The position numbers were made by a program, and so were the translations under genes. Shown in pieces: positions 11,401 to 23,511 of a DNA stretch of 64,000 nucleotides (position 1 is the first letter of the stretch; every line of letters starts with the position of its first letter). The stretch spans positions 27,501-91,500 of the forward strand of contig JAKOGI010002215.1 of the NCBI GenBank assembly GCA_029747015.1. Reading direction: 5' to 3'. The notes below the pieces were generated by a model, which ran no database searches, had not been told where the DNA came from, and worked only from the letters and a program-made list of their open reading frames with translations. The stretch is from Carnegiea gigantea (Eukaryota > Streptophyta > Magnoliopsida > Caryophyllales > Cactaceae).

Positions 11401-13033
11401 TAAAGCCTAAGAAAGTGCTAGGCAAGTGGCCAGACCTTCTGGGTGGGAACTGGATGCAAACATGACATGAGCTGTTTTCCCCTAAGATAATGTTAGGAGC
11501 TGGACGCAAAGATGGCGTGAGCTGTTCCCGAGAGTTGGACTCAAGATATGATTATCTTGGAGTGAGCTATTCCCTAATATGTGACGCGTAAGAAAACCTT
11601 GAGGCGGACTGGACTCAGGATATGATTATCCTGATGTGCGCTATTGGCCCACAGAGGACAGTATATAGGTTAGAGTTGTTCTGCTAAGACGCGTTTTGGC
11701 CAAAAGTTAAGTACGTATACCCCGAGGATGACGTTGATTAAGAGTGATGATTTCACTTAAGGGCGGTCTTGACGTCCCTAGCCGGCACAATAAGATGTTT
11801 TTATGTTATATGTAAGTTCCTGATAAAAAGAAGATTTGGCTTTTTGCCATTCTAAGCAGTTCAGAAAAAGGAAAAGAAGTTCTTTTAAAGGGATATGGGC
11901 CTCAAAGGCCAAGTAAAGCATTTTTTTTTTTAAGAAAAGAAGAAAGCTTTCAAGTGAACCTAACTTGCATATATTCTACGAGTGTGTTCTGAATACAGTC
12001 TAAATGAGATTTCAAATGAAGTATAATTACATCTTAGCAATGCGTCGTACATTCAAGCTTTTTAGTATGCATATTCAATGAAGGAATGTTTCTCGCCAAA
12101 TCTTCTAACCAGTTTAGATGCTTCAAGAACTTTTAAAAAGGATTATAAGCATAAAAGGAGTTTGTGTGGATTATAAACCATTCTTGGTATTTATCGTGAG
12201 TCACCATGTTTTCAAAAGCGAGTTTGAAGGCCTTTATATTCGGTCCTTGTTACCTACTTGGTTATGTGCCTGAACGCCTGCTAGTGGAGAAGTCTGGTCA
12301 ATGAGAGCCTAGAATCGAGTTGAATGGTTAGGATGAAGTCTTAATGGGGGTTATCTTTCCTTGAGGATTATGATTGCCTAATATAATAGTAAAGTACGAA
12401 TGCTTGATATGTGGCTATTATTAGTATTATTGCCTGTAATTGTTTTAGTTTTAAGGAGTAGGGGAATTCTCACTGAGCGTGTGGTTGCTCACCCCAATAC
12501 TCTTTCCCCCTTTTTCCCCCAGACTTTTGTTATGACAGGTGGAAGTCAAGTTACTTATGCTGAGCTGGAGTTTACCCCACTTGAAACAAAGTTATGTGTG
12601 CCATATAAAAGTAGGTTCATGTGTTTAACGATGTGATGTAATGTATTACTAATTTGTAAAGGTTGTAAACTAAGTTTCTAGCTCATATAACGCATATTGT
12701 TCATGAGTCGCTCTGTATGGCCTTATGAGCCAACCATCTAGTCAGTTAAATGTCTTTTGGTTAAAGCCAGTTATGTTTTGGGATGTAAAGCCCAATACTC
12801 TGGCTGTGTGAACCATTGAGTTGTATCTTCCATTTCCTCTTTATTAATGCATTAATCTGGTTGGTGCACTCCGAGCGAGTGGTTCGTTGAGTTATGAACT
12901 CCGGCGTGTGGCCGTTGAGTTTCCTTCAAATGATTTACGCTTCCGTTAAATTGCAGGGATTTATTGTAAGGCTTACAACCTGGGAACGGTCAGTTTTTAG
13001 GGGAAACTCAGCCCATTTCATCCCAGAATTTAG
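8424..13033 (+). repeat. 3' LTR of copy A (about 4610 bp, 3' end missing)
   Basis: Colinear with 1487-6139 from its first base to the ccagaattt motif (about 6088 in the first LTR), where an inverted LTR copy begins. About 52 bases, including the terminal GTGTTACA, are lost. The 60-bp array (about 10847-11312) and the repeat block (about 11420-11660) are retained. Differences from the 5' LTR are mainly substitutions, many of them C/T and G/A, so this is not a very recent insertion. Confidence 0.9.
10847..11312 (+). repeat. 60-bp tandem array in 3' LTR of copy A
   Basis: Same array as at 3901-4368, with the same unit order and number. One unit, near 11195, has lost a base (cgattagtaaa instead of cgatttagtga), showing that units change independently between LTR copies. 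Confidence 0.88.
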
Positions 13034-14320
13034 CTGACATTCGATTAGCCCCAAAAATAACTTACTAGGCATACTCAATGACATAATGGATGATATTCAG
13101 GCAGAACGTAATTCCTCAAAAGAACAACCTAGTCATGACATGCCAATGTTCACCCAATTTAATTATTTCTCATACAACAACATTCAGTCATCGAAATACC
13201 CAAAAATCAGCACCAGATTCTCAATTTTAGTCCCAATTCCTCCAATTACTAACATCTAACACAACTCAACATGAGCTAACTATATTCGTTAAAATCTTTT
13301 GAAATTACTAATAATTTAGCAGGAAGAGAACCCTCACCTTGAACTCAAGCTAGAGGTTCGATTCACGGTTGCTGAGTCAACTTTCGGTGTTCGAACAACT
13401 CCAAACCTTCGCCTCTTGCTCACCACGCACGTGAGTCCCCTATTGACGCCCAAACTTCACCAAATTCGAACCCTAGACAGACCCAAATTTCATTTGCCAG
13501 CTTGAGATCAATTCAGGGTGTTGAAGTACAAATTCTAGTTCTAATTTATAGGGAAATTGAGGCAATTAAGAATGGAATTGCAGGGCCTTACCTGGCACGC
13601 ATTCGAGCTCTTGAAACCCTCCATAACCGTGGCAAGGGCTTCGGATTTTCGACCCAAATTCACACCAAATGGATGACTAGTTTAGGGGGGAGGTCGAGTG
13701 GGATGATTTTGTTGTGAAAAAATGGCGAAAATCCACTGCAATTTGAGCTTGAGGGTCGCGTTAATAGAGGAGGAGAGAAGGAGGTAGAAGAAGAGCAGCA
13801 GGGAGTGTCATGGGGGAGGGGGTGTCGCGGCAGGGAGAGGAGGAAAAAAGGGGTTCATACGCAATGACCAAAATGCCCCTCCCACTCTCTTTCGTTTATT
13901 TTTGGTCTAGGCTGAATCGTATCTGCTATCGCTAGTCTAGTTCGTAACCCGAATTCTAATCCAAATCGATGATATAGTATTTCATCGATTACTCGTTCCC
14001 AAATACAGTCAAGTTCGACTTAATAACCATCGAACTACTCCTCAGGTTGACAACTTAATCGCATTCGGGTTCCTAATCGATTTAGTACTCGATAATAATC
14101 GTTAATAACGCTTATTTAAAATCATCGAAAGGTTTTCAAAACTAATAATAATATTAATAATGATAATAACAATGACAATTACATTCTTTTTAATAAATTA
14201 ACGTTCACATAGGCATTTAGAAAATAATTTTAGCACATATCGCTAATAAAAATATGGTTTTTATAACGTAAAAAGGCATCACGAACGACTCGACGAAATA
14301 TAAAGTACGCAGGCCTTACA
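13034..14320 (-). repeat. Truncated inverted LTR (first about 1287 bp of the LTR)
   Basis: The minus strand from 14320 leftward reads TGTAAGGCCTGCGTAC and follows the LTR to the point matching about 2770 in the first LTR (ggggctaatcgaatgtcagc), where it meets the end of the plus-strand LTR. It is joined at 14321 to an inverted internal region, so it serves as the 3' LTR of the first minus-strand copy. Confidence 0.88.
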
Positions 14321-14333
14321 CTCTCCCCCCTTA
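14321..14333 (-). other. Polypurine tract, minus copy B
   Basis: ctctccccccttaa on the plus strand is the inverted polypurine tract directly next to the LTR start at 14320. Confidence 0.8.
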
Positions 14334-14683
14334 AAGGAATTTCGTCCTCGAAATTGTTTTCTTGGAGGAATTAATAGGTGTGCTTCATCCGTACCTCTTT
14401 CACAATCCAAGTCGCTTTACGCTCAGCTATTCATTCTGCCTTCACCATAGCATCCTATCCTTGGATTTCTATTCGAACCCAATCATCAGGGAGTATTCTC
14501 CCTTGCACTATAACAACTCAATCACCACAAGCATGATCTGTATGGCGGATAGCTTTCAGGGAGGAGGTAATGAAATGTTGCATACACATCTCATGAAGTT
14601 TACTAACAAGTTCCTTTGCAATTCAAGAGTGACAAGCGGGGGAACAATACTAGAATGACGGGATGGGGGCATAAAGGTGGTTA

Positions 14684-15694
14684 TCAAGAGAATACCTGTC
14701 TTTGTGTTGACAGGTTCCCAAGTCTCTTTTCCATATAGCTAAGCGTGCGACTCCCATTTTGTGGTTCCTGGTTGTTCGTACTGTCCCCTGAGGGAGTACT
14801 AATGGCTAGGCGATCTCGTTGTGCCGTTAGCTTGATTCCCATTCCGGATCTCTGAGAGTGACCCCGACTATTCCATGTAACCTTTGGGCAATTTGCGACT
14901 TTGTGACTCATACCACCACATCCAAAGCATGGGCCCGCGCGGCGTCTGCAAGGGCCAGGGTGTTGCCGTCCACGCTGGTCGCATGTTTTCCTTAGTTTCA
15001 CTTAGATGGCTTGCTTTCCTTTATCCTGTTTCATCCCATATTTAACCCTCCCGAAGCTTATGCCTCCCTGAGAATTGGATCCTCTGGGGCCAAATTTCTC
15101 CTTTACTTGACCCTTCCCTCTATCCTCAATCTCAGTTTCGCTTATGATGCGGGCTATTTTCACTGCTCTTTGGTACATTTCTTGAAAGCTGGTATAGGCA
15201 TAACCCGCTATTATTTGCTTTATTTCCCCCTTCAATCCTTGTTCGAAGTGGTCCATCCTCAATTCTTCGGTGGCTACTTCGTTAGGTGCAAAGCGACTCA
15301 GTTCGTTGAACCTCACTGCATACTCTGTTACGCTCATTTCTCCTTGCTTTAGGCATAAGAACTCTCGTTCCTTAGTACTCCTTACGTCGTGAGAGTAATA
15401 TTGAGCGTCTATCAAGGTTTTCAATTGGTTCCAAGCTAATGCGGGTTCACCCGGTCTAGGTTGTACTGTTCCCCACCAGAATTCAGCTTCTTTTTCGAAT
15501 TGATAGGTGGCTAGATGCACCTTAAATCCCTCAGGACACTCCATGATTTCAAATAAGTTTTCGATTCTCCTGAGCCACTCCTCATATACCATAGGGTCAG
15601 TTCCACCTTCAAGCTTAGGAGGTTTAAGCTTATTAAACTGGCATATGATCTCCATGGCAGTTGGTTCTGGTGTTAGCTCTCGTCGAGGAGGCAT
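14684..15694 (-). pseudogene. Gag, copy B, with an internal nonsense codon
   Basis: Minus-strand start at 15694 (MPPRRELTPEPTAMEII...), the longer N terminus of the family. Residues about 38-145 are the retrotrans_gag capsid region. Codon 231 is TAA where copy A has CAA, a C-to-T change just after KGKQAI. The same frame then continues through a CCHC knuckle (CFGCGGMSHKVANC) and reads past the family stop, because TAG has become TAT. The break is a single nonsense change, not a frameshift. Without readthrough, the capsid would be made without its nucleocapsid. Confidence 0.85.
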
Positions 15695-16587
15695 CTGTTA
15701 CACATTCACACAAGGAATTACTTAGTACTATTTTTCAACGAAAGGTTAACTTGCGATCTCTCTAGGCCAATAGGGTATGATTCCTTGGAAAGGAATGATT
15801 TACAAATGGCGAGAGTTTTTATGTATGGCTACTAGTTTAGTCTCAGCTTAACCTTCGCGTAATTATTCTACGCAATGAAAGGCAGGCCTGAACAAACTAG
15901 TGAATCCATGACACGGGATCGGCACCAACTGCACTTATTTCATTGAACACTAATAAGGTGACTTAGGAGTCACAGGAGATCCTACCATCCTAGTACTTCT
16001 CAATTTAAAGAAAATAAACTAAAAGGGCTTAAAGTCAATCTTTGATATAACCCATATCAATAATGAAGTCCTCTAGGTTTCTTTCTAACATCTTAATCCT
16101 TAGTCTCCACTCTCTCATACATATCTTCAAGAAACATAAAAAAGGTAAATAATTCTTTCCTCACAATTCCAATGCACTTCACAAGGCACCCTATCTCAAG
16201 CCCTTTCAATATAATGGACACCATATGCAAATCCTTTTCTTCTACCCGTCCAGAATTTTATAAGTTATCTCACAAGATTCACCGCCTTTTATAGTTGATC
16301 TTCTTGCAATGGAACCAAATCCGCTTCACAGAAATTAAACTCCCCCTCTCAGCCCTTTCCCTATCGTTCATAAGAACATAAGCTATTCCGCTTACACTTT
16401 TGGCAATTCGTTCATTCACTTGGTTAAGGGGCTCACTCAAGCCGCACCTAACTAGCTAATCGCACTAACATTAACATAAAACTTACATTTGCACATACAA
16501 GAAGCATATGTCACATAGTCACAAAGTGTTCCCAGACGACTATATGAACGCAAGACTCAGGTCGCGGCCTATGGTCGCACGACCTTT

Positions 16588-16599
16588 GCTCTAATACCA
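16588..16599 (-). other. Primer-binding site, minus copy B (one mismatch)
   Basis: gctctaatacca on the plus strand differs by one transition from gctctgatacca. It is 4 bases from the LTR end at 16604. Confidence 0.85.
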
Positions 16600-16603
16600 T
16601 CAA

Positions 16604-19600
16604 TGTAACACCCCCAGCCCCTAAGGCCGAAAGCGTTACGTTTTCTTAACTTTCTACCTAAATTCTGGGACGAAACGTGCAGAGTTTTCCCTAAGAACTG
16701 ACCGCTCTCAGGCTATAAACCTTACAATAAATCCCTGCAATTTAAGGGAAGCGCAGATCATTTGAAGGAAACTCAAGGGCCACACGCCGGAGTTCATAAC
16801 TCAATAAGCCTCTTGCTCAGAGCGCACCAACCAAATTAATGCATGAATAAAGAGGAAATGGAAGACACAACTCAACAGTTCACACAACTGGAGTATTGGG
16901 GTTTACATCCCAAAACATAACTAACTTTAACCAAAAGACATTTAACTAACTAGATGGCTGGCTCATAAGGCCATATAGAGCAACTCATGAACAATATGTG
17001 TTATATGAGCTAGAAACTTAGTTTACAACCATTGTAAATTAGTAATACATTACATCACATCATTAAACACATGAACTTACTTCTATATGGTACACACAAC
17101 TTTGTTTCAAGCAGGGTAAACTCCAACACAGCATAAGTAGCTTGACTTCCACCTGTCATAACAAAAGTCTGGGAGGAAAAGGGGAAAGAGTATTGGGGTG
17201 AGCAACCACATGCCCAGTGAGAATTCCCCTCCTTAAAACCAAAACAATTACAGGTAATAATACTAATAATAGCCACATATCAAGCATTCATATTTTACTA
17301 TCATATTAGGCAATCATAATCCCCAAGGAAAGATAACCCCCATTAAGACTTCATCCTAACCATTCAACTCAATTCTAGGCCCTTATCGACCAGACTTCTC
17401 TACTAGTAGGCGTTCAGGCACATAACCAAGTAGGCAACAAGGATCAGATATAAAGGCCTTCAAACTCGCTTTTGAAAACATGGTGACTCACGATAAATGC
17501 CAAGAATGGTTTATAATCCACACAAACTTCTTTTATGCTTATAATTCTTTTTGAAAGCTCTCGAAGCATCTAAACTGGTAAGAAGATTTGGCGAGAAACA
17601 TTCCTTCATTGAATATGCATATTAAAAAGCTTGAATGTACGATGCATTACTAGGATGTAATTATACTTCATTTGAAATCTCATTTAGACTATATTCAGAA
17701 CACATTCGTAGAATATATGCAAGTTAGGTACATTTGAAAGCTTTCTTCTTTTCTTAAAAAAAAAAAAATGCTTTACTTGGCCTCTTGAGGCCCATATCCC
17801 TTTAAAAGTACTTCTTTTCCTTTTCTTAACTACTTAGAATGGCAAAAAGCCAAATCTTCTTTTTATCAGGAACTTACATATAACATAAAAACATCTTATT
17901 GTGCTGGCCAGAGAGGTCAAGACCGCCCTAAAGTGAAATCATCACTTTTAATCTACGTTATCCCCAGGGTATACGTCCTTAACTTTTGGCCAAAATGCGT
18001 CTTAGTAGAGCAAATCTAACCTCGATACTGTCCTCCGTGGGGCAACAGTTCACACCAGGATAATCATATCCTGAGTCCAGTCCCCCTCAAGGTTTTCTTA
18101 CGCGTCACACATTAGGGAACAACTCACTCCAAGATAATCATATCTTGAGTCCAGCTCCCGGGAACAGCTCACGCCATCTCTGCGTCCAGCTCCCAACATT
18201 ACCTTGGGAGAAAACAGCTCACGCCATCTTTGCGTCCAGTTCCTACCCTGAAGGTCTGGCCACTTGCCTAGCACTTTCTTAGGCTTTAAAATCACATTAC
18301 ATTTCTCTTCTTCAAATGCTTACTTTGCTGAAATCTTACTTTTAAACAAAACGACCATAACCTTTAAAAAATGTTTAGAGTTCATTCGTTTTTGGCTTAA
18401 AAACTTCTTGTAATTGTAATAAGTTGCTAATACATAAATCAACTTCGTAAATAGCTCAAAAACTTCTTACGAATGTAAAATGTTTACTAAATCATAAAAC
18501 GATTTCGTTTTCAGCTTAAAAGTTTCGTATAAGCGTATTAGGTTTACTAAATTGTAAAACGACTTCCTTTTAGACTTAAAAGCTTCTTATAAAGGCAATA
18601 AGTTGGTTAACACTTAAAACGACTTCACTTTGAGCTTAAAAGTTTCTTTTAAACTTAACACGTTCGCTAAATCGTAAAATGACTTCGCTTTTAACTAAAA
18701 GGCTTCTTATAAATGTAAAACGATTGCTAACTCATAAAACGACTTTACTTTTTAGCTTAAAAGCTTCTTTTAAACGTAATACGTATTAATTCATAAAACG
18801 AAACCCATTTGAAACTTAAAGTACTTAGTTAGCGTTTAACTCAAACTAGACTTGCAATAAAATCCTCAGTTGTCTTTTTATAACTCGTTTCAATCCCCTT
18901 TTAAACTCAAAGGAAGGTGTGTAAGTAAATCGAAGGCTTGAAACGTTCCAAACTTGCTACTATTCGAAAACTGTAAGCATTTGGCTCATTTATATGAGAA
19001 CGAGATTTCCTTGTATACTTTCAACGTGAACGTTTCTTAAACAGGATGGAGTTACTGAAGTGTAACTCGAAACTTAATAGAAATTTAAATACGCAAATAG
19101 CATACAATCAGCTAAACCCATAATTAGCCTTGAAATGGCCCTTTTCAAGTCTTTTAAATTCTTTTAAACACAAGGATAAGTCATAGCAAAACAATGCTTT
19201 AAACATTTTCAAACTCACTTTTAGTTCACTTTTAAACTTCCTAAACCTATCGATTACTCAGTCGAGTCACTAACTGAATAGTTCGACGATTTAGCATCTC
19301 TTTTAGGCCACAAACATCTTAATCAAATAACAGGTAATTGGTAGGCACTTAAAAGCGATCGAAATCATAAAAACAAGCTTTCTAAATGGTCCTTTTCTCT
19401 TTTAAAGACGTACTAACTTTTAGAAAGAATTTGCCACATAGCGTATTGAGGGGGAGAGGGGTTTACACATAGCACATTCATACACTTCATATCATAACTC
19501 ATTAAGCCACACATGGCCTCGCAATCCACACGATTGCGCCAATTCACAACCCTATCTCCCTCCTCGCACAGCACCGACCACAAAAGTCCTCAAATCAATC

Positions 19601-21266
19601 ATCAGTTTCACCCAAAGTCCATCCAACTGCCAAGCTTGGTTCAATATCACGACAATTCGAATGACTATTTCATAAATCAATATCCACAAGTATGGTATCA
19701 TATGTAATCGTTCAAATAACTTACAGCTTCAACTAATTCATAAATCGATATTTCCAAGCAAGAAACTCATATATGAGCATTCAAATAACTTAGAGCTTCG
19801 ACTAATTCATGAATTAATACCCGTGAGCATGATATTCGTTTATAATTACTCGAATAACTTGAACATCTAAATTAACCAAACCAATATAGCAAAACTTAAA
19901 GCTCTAGGAATTGCGTAACGAGTAACCCAACTGTTTATGTTTCAAGTTTATCATGCCTTGACTCCATTTATTCATTATAGCTGACATTCGATTAGCCCCA
20001 AAAATAACTCACTAGGCATTCTCAATGACATAATTGACGACATTCAGGCAGAACATAATTCCTCAAAAGAACAACCTAGTCATGACATGCCAATGTTCAC
20101 CCAATTTAATTATTTCTCATGCAATAACATTCAGTCATCGAAATACCCAAAAATCAGCATTAATTCTCAATTTTAGTCCCAATTCCTCCAATTACTGACA
20201 TCCAACCCAACTCAACATGAACTAACTATATTCGTTAAAATCTTTTCAAATTACTAATAATTTAGGAGGAAGAGAACCCTCACCTTGAACTCAAGCTAGA
20301 GGTTCGATTCACGGCTGTTGGGCCAACTTTCGGTGTTCGACCAACTCCAGACCTTCGCCCCTTGCTCACCACGCACGTCAGTCCCCTATTCACGCCCAAA
20401 CTTCACCAAATTCGAACCCTAGGCACACCCAAATTTCATTTGCCAGCTTGAGATAGATTTGGGGTGTTGAAGTACGAATTCTAGCTCTAATTTATAGGGA
20501 AATTGAGGCAATTAAGAATGAAATTGTAGGGCCTTACCTGGCACGCATTTGAGCTCTTGAAACCCTCCATAACCGCAGTAATGGCTTCGAATTTTCGACC
20601 CAAATTCACACCAAATGGATGACTAGCTTAGAGGGGATGTCGAGTGGGATGATTTTGTAGTGAAAAAATGGCGAAAATCCTCTCCAATTTGGGCTTGAGG
20701 GTCGCATTAATGGAGGAGGAGAGGAGGCGGAAGAAGAAGAGCAGCAGGGAATGTCGTGGGGGAGGGGGTGTCGCGATAGGGAGAGGAGGAAAAACGAGGT
20801 TCACGCGCAATGACCAAAATGCCCCTCCCACTCTCTTTCGTTTATTTTTGGTCCAGGCTGAAACGTATCTGCTATCGCTAGTCTAGTTCGTAACCCGAAT
20901 TCTAATCCAAATCGTTGATATAGTATTTCATCGATTACTCGTTCCCAAATACAGTCAAGTTCGATTTAATAACCATCGAACTACTCGTCAGGTTGACAAC
21001 TTAATCGTATTCGGGTCCCTAATCGATTTAGTACTCGTTAATAATCGTTAATAACGCTTATTAAAAATCTTCGAAAGGTTTTCAAAACTAATAATAATAT
21101 TAATAATGATAATAACAATGACAATTACATCCTTTTTAATAAATTAACGTTCACATAGGCATTTAGAAAATAATTTTAGCACATATCGCTAATAAAAATA
21201 TGGTTTTTATAACGTAGAAAGGCATCACGAACGACTCGACGAAATATAAAGTACGCAGGGCTTACA
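16604..21266 (-). repeat. Full inverted LTR (4663 bp), shared by minus copies B and C
   Basis: Starts TGTAACACCC on the plus strand (the 3' end of the LTR) and ends CTTACA at 21266. It is flanked by a primer site on the left and a polypurine tract on the right, so it is the 5' LTR of copy B and the 3' LTR of copy C at once. It contains the 60-bp array at about 18390-18850 and the gagctg repeat block near 18030-18250. Confidence 0.9.
18390..18850 (-). repeat. 60-bp tandem array in the shared inverted LTR
   Basis: Inverted copy of the array at 3901-4368. taaaacgacttc-type cores recur about every 60 bases. Confidence 0.88.
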
Positions 21267-21280
21267 CCCTCCCCCCTAAA
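21267..21280 (-). other. Polypurine tract, minus copy C
   Basis: ccctcccccctaaa on the plus strand, directly next to the LTR end at 21266. Confidence 0.8.
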
Positions 21281-21676
21281 GGAAGTTCGTCCTTATTGTT
21301 TTCTTGGAGGAATTAATGGGTGTGCCTCATCCGTACCTCTTTCGCAATCCAAGTCGCTTTACGCTCAGCTATTCATTCTGCCTTCACCATAGCATCCTAT
21401 CCTTAGATTTCTATTCGAACCCAATCATCAGGGAGTATTCTCCCTTGCACTATAACAACTCAATCGCTACAAGCATGATCTGCACAGCAAATAGCTTTTA
21501 GGGAAGAGGTAATGAAATGTTGCATACACATCTCATGAAGTTTACTTACAAGTTCCTTTGTAATTCAAGAGTGACAAGCGGGGGAGCAATACTAGAATGA
21601 CGGGATGGGGGCATAAAGGTGGTTCTCAAGAGAATACCAGTCTTTGTGTCGGCAGGTTCCCAAGTCTCTTTTCCTT

Positions 21677-22632
21677 CTAGCTAAGCATGCGACTGCCAAT
21701 TTGTGGTTCCTGGTTGTTCATACTGTCCCCTGAGGGAGTACCAATGGTTAGGCGATCTAGTTGTGCCGCTAGCTTGATTCCCATTCTGGATCTCTGAGAG
21801 TGACCTCGACTATTCCATGTAGCCTTTGGGCAATTTGCGACTTTGTGACTCATGCCACCACATCCAAAACATGAGCCCGCGCGGCATCTGCAAGGGCCAG
21901 GGTGTTGCCGTCCACACGGGTGGCATGTTTTCCTTAGTTTCACTTGGGTGGCTTGCTTTCCTTTGTCCTGTTTCATCCCATATTTAACGCTCCCGAAGCT
22001 TATGCCTCCCTGAGAATTGGATCCTCCGGGGCTAAATTTCTCCTTTACTTGACCCCTCCCTCTATCCTCAATCTCGGTTTCGCTTATGATGCGGGCTATT
22101 TTCACAGCTCTTTGGTACATTTTTTGAAAGCTAGTACAAACATAACCCACTATTATTTGCTTTATTTCCCCCTTCAATCCTTGTTCGAAGTGGTCCATCC
22201 TCTATTCTTCGGTGGCCACTTGGTTAGGTACAAAGCGACTCAGTTCATTAAACCTCGCTGCATACTCTGTTACGCTTATTTCTCCTTGCTTTAGGCATAA
22301 GAACTCTCGTTCCTTAGTTCTCCTTACGTCATGACAGTAATATTGAGCGTCCATCAAGGTTTTCAATTGGTTGCAGGTTAACGCAGGTTCACCCGCTCTA
22401 GGTTTTACTGTTTCCCACCAGAATTCAGCTTCTTTTTTGAATTGATAGGCGGATGCACCTTAAATCCCTCAGGACACTCCATAATTTCAAATAAGTTTTC
22501 GATTCTCCTGAGCCACTCCTCATATACCATAGGGTCAGTTCCACCTTCAGGCTTAGGAGGTTTAAGCTTATTAAACTGGCATATGATCTCCATGGCAGTT
22601 GGTTCTGGTGTTAGCTCGCATCGAGGAGGCAT
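21677..22632 (-). pseudogene. Gag, copy C, broken by a frameshift and a nonsense codon
   Basis: Minus-strand start at 22632 (MPPRCELTPEPTAMEII...). A deletion of about 4 bases after GFKVH (near 22450) shifts the frame and ends it at 22405. Farther on, a TTG codon has become TAG just before MDHFEQGLKGE (22198). The remaining frame from 22198 to 21677 holds the end of the capsid domain, the basic linker and the CCHC knuckle CFGCGGMSHKVANC. This is the most damaged gag of the three. Confidence 0.85.
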
Positions 22633-23495
22633 CTGTCACACATTCGCACAAGGAATTACTTAGTTCTATTTTTTAACGAAAGATTAACTTGCGATCTCTC
22701 TAGGCCGATGATTTGCAAATGGCGAGAGTTTTTATGTATGGCTACTAGTTTAGTCTCAGCTTAACCTTCGCATAATTATTCTATGCAACGAAAGGCTGGC
22801 CTGAATAAACTAGTGAATCCATGACACGGGATCGGCACGAACTGCACTTATTTCATTGAACACTAATAAGGTGACTTAGGGGTCATGGGAGATCCTACCA
22901 TCCTAGTACTTCTCAATTTAAGGAAAATAAACTAAAAGGCCTTAAAGTCAATCTTTGATAAAACCCATATCAATAATGAAGTCCTCTAGGTTTCTTTCTA
23001 ACATCTTAATCCTTACTCTCCACTCTCTGATACATATCTTCAAGAAACATAAAAAAGGTAAATAATTCTTTCCTCACAATTCCAATGCACTTCACAAGCC
23101 ACCCTATCTCATGCCCTTTCAATATAATGGACATCATATGCAAATCCTTTTCTTCTACCCGTCTAGAATTTCATAAGTCATCTCACAAGATTCACCGCCT
23201 TTTATAGTTGATCTTCTTGCAATGGAACCAAAACCGCTTCACAGAAATTAAACTCCCCCCCTCAACCTTGTCCCTATCGCTCATAAGAAGCTATTCGGCT
23301 TGCACTTTTGGCAATTCATTCATTCACTCGGTTAAGGGGCTCACTCAAGCTGCACCTAACTAGCTAATTACACTAACGTTAACATAAAACTCACATTTGC
23401 ACATACAAGAAGCATATGTCACATAGTCACAAAGTGTTCCTAGACGACTATATGAACGCAAGACTCAGGTCGTGGCCTATGGTCGCACAACCTTT

Positions 23496-23507
23496 GCTCT
23501 GATACCA
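23496..23507 (-). other. Primer-binding site, minus copy C
   Basis: gctctgatacca on the plus strand, an exact Met-tRNA primer site in inverted orientation, 4 bases from the LTR at 23512. Confidence 0.92.
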
Positions 23508-23511
23508 TTAA

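Larger units (their letters stand above)
1487..13033 (+). mobile_element. Gag-only LTR retrotransposon with giant LTRs (TR-GAG type), plus-strand copy A
   Basis: The element is LTR (1487-6139), primer site, 2.3-kb internal region with a single gag frame, polypurine tract (8411-8423) and second LTR (8424-13033). The second LTR lacks about the last 50 bases. No protease, integrase, reverse transcriptase or RNase H frame is present in the internal region, so the element must borrow enzymes from a relative. Published terminal-repeat retrotransposons with a GAG domain (TR-GAG) in plants have this plan. The 5 bases before the left end (gatat) have no match at the right end because an inverted partial copy abuts at 13034. 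Confidence 0.88.

Noticed and set aside
12400..12636. Frame with MTGGSQ...YAELEFTPLETKLCVPY in LTR, also at 17055-17276
   Set aside because: The short peptide is similar in the copies, but it begins within the splice-acceptor region, and the upstream part differs by frameshift. It could be part of a leader exon, but I cannot support translation.
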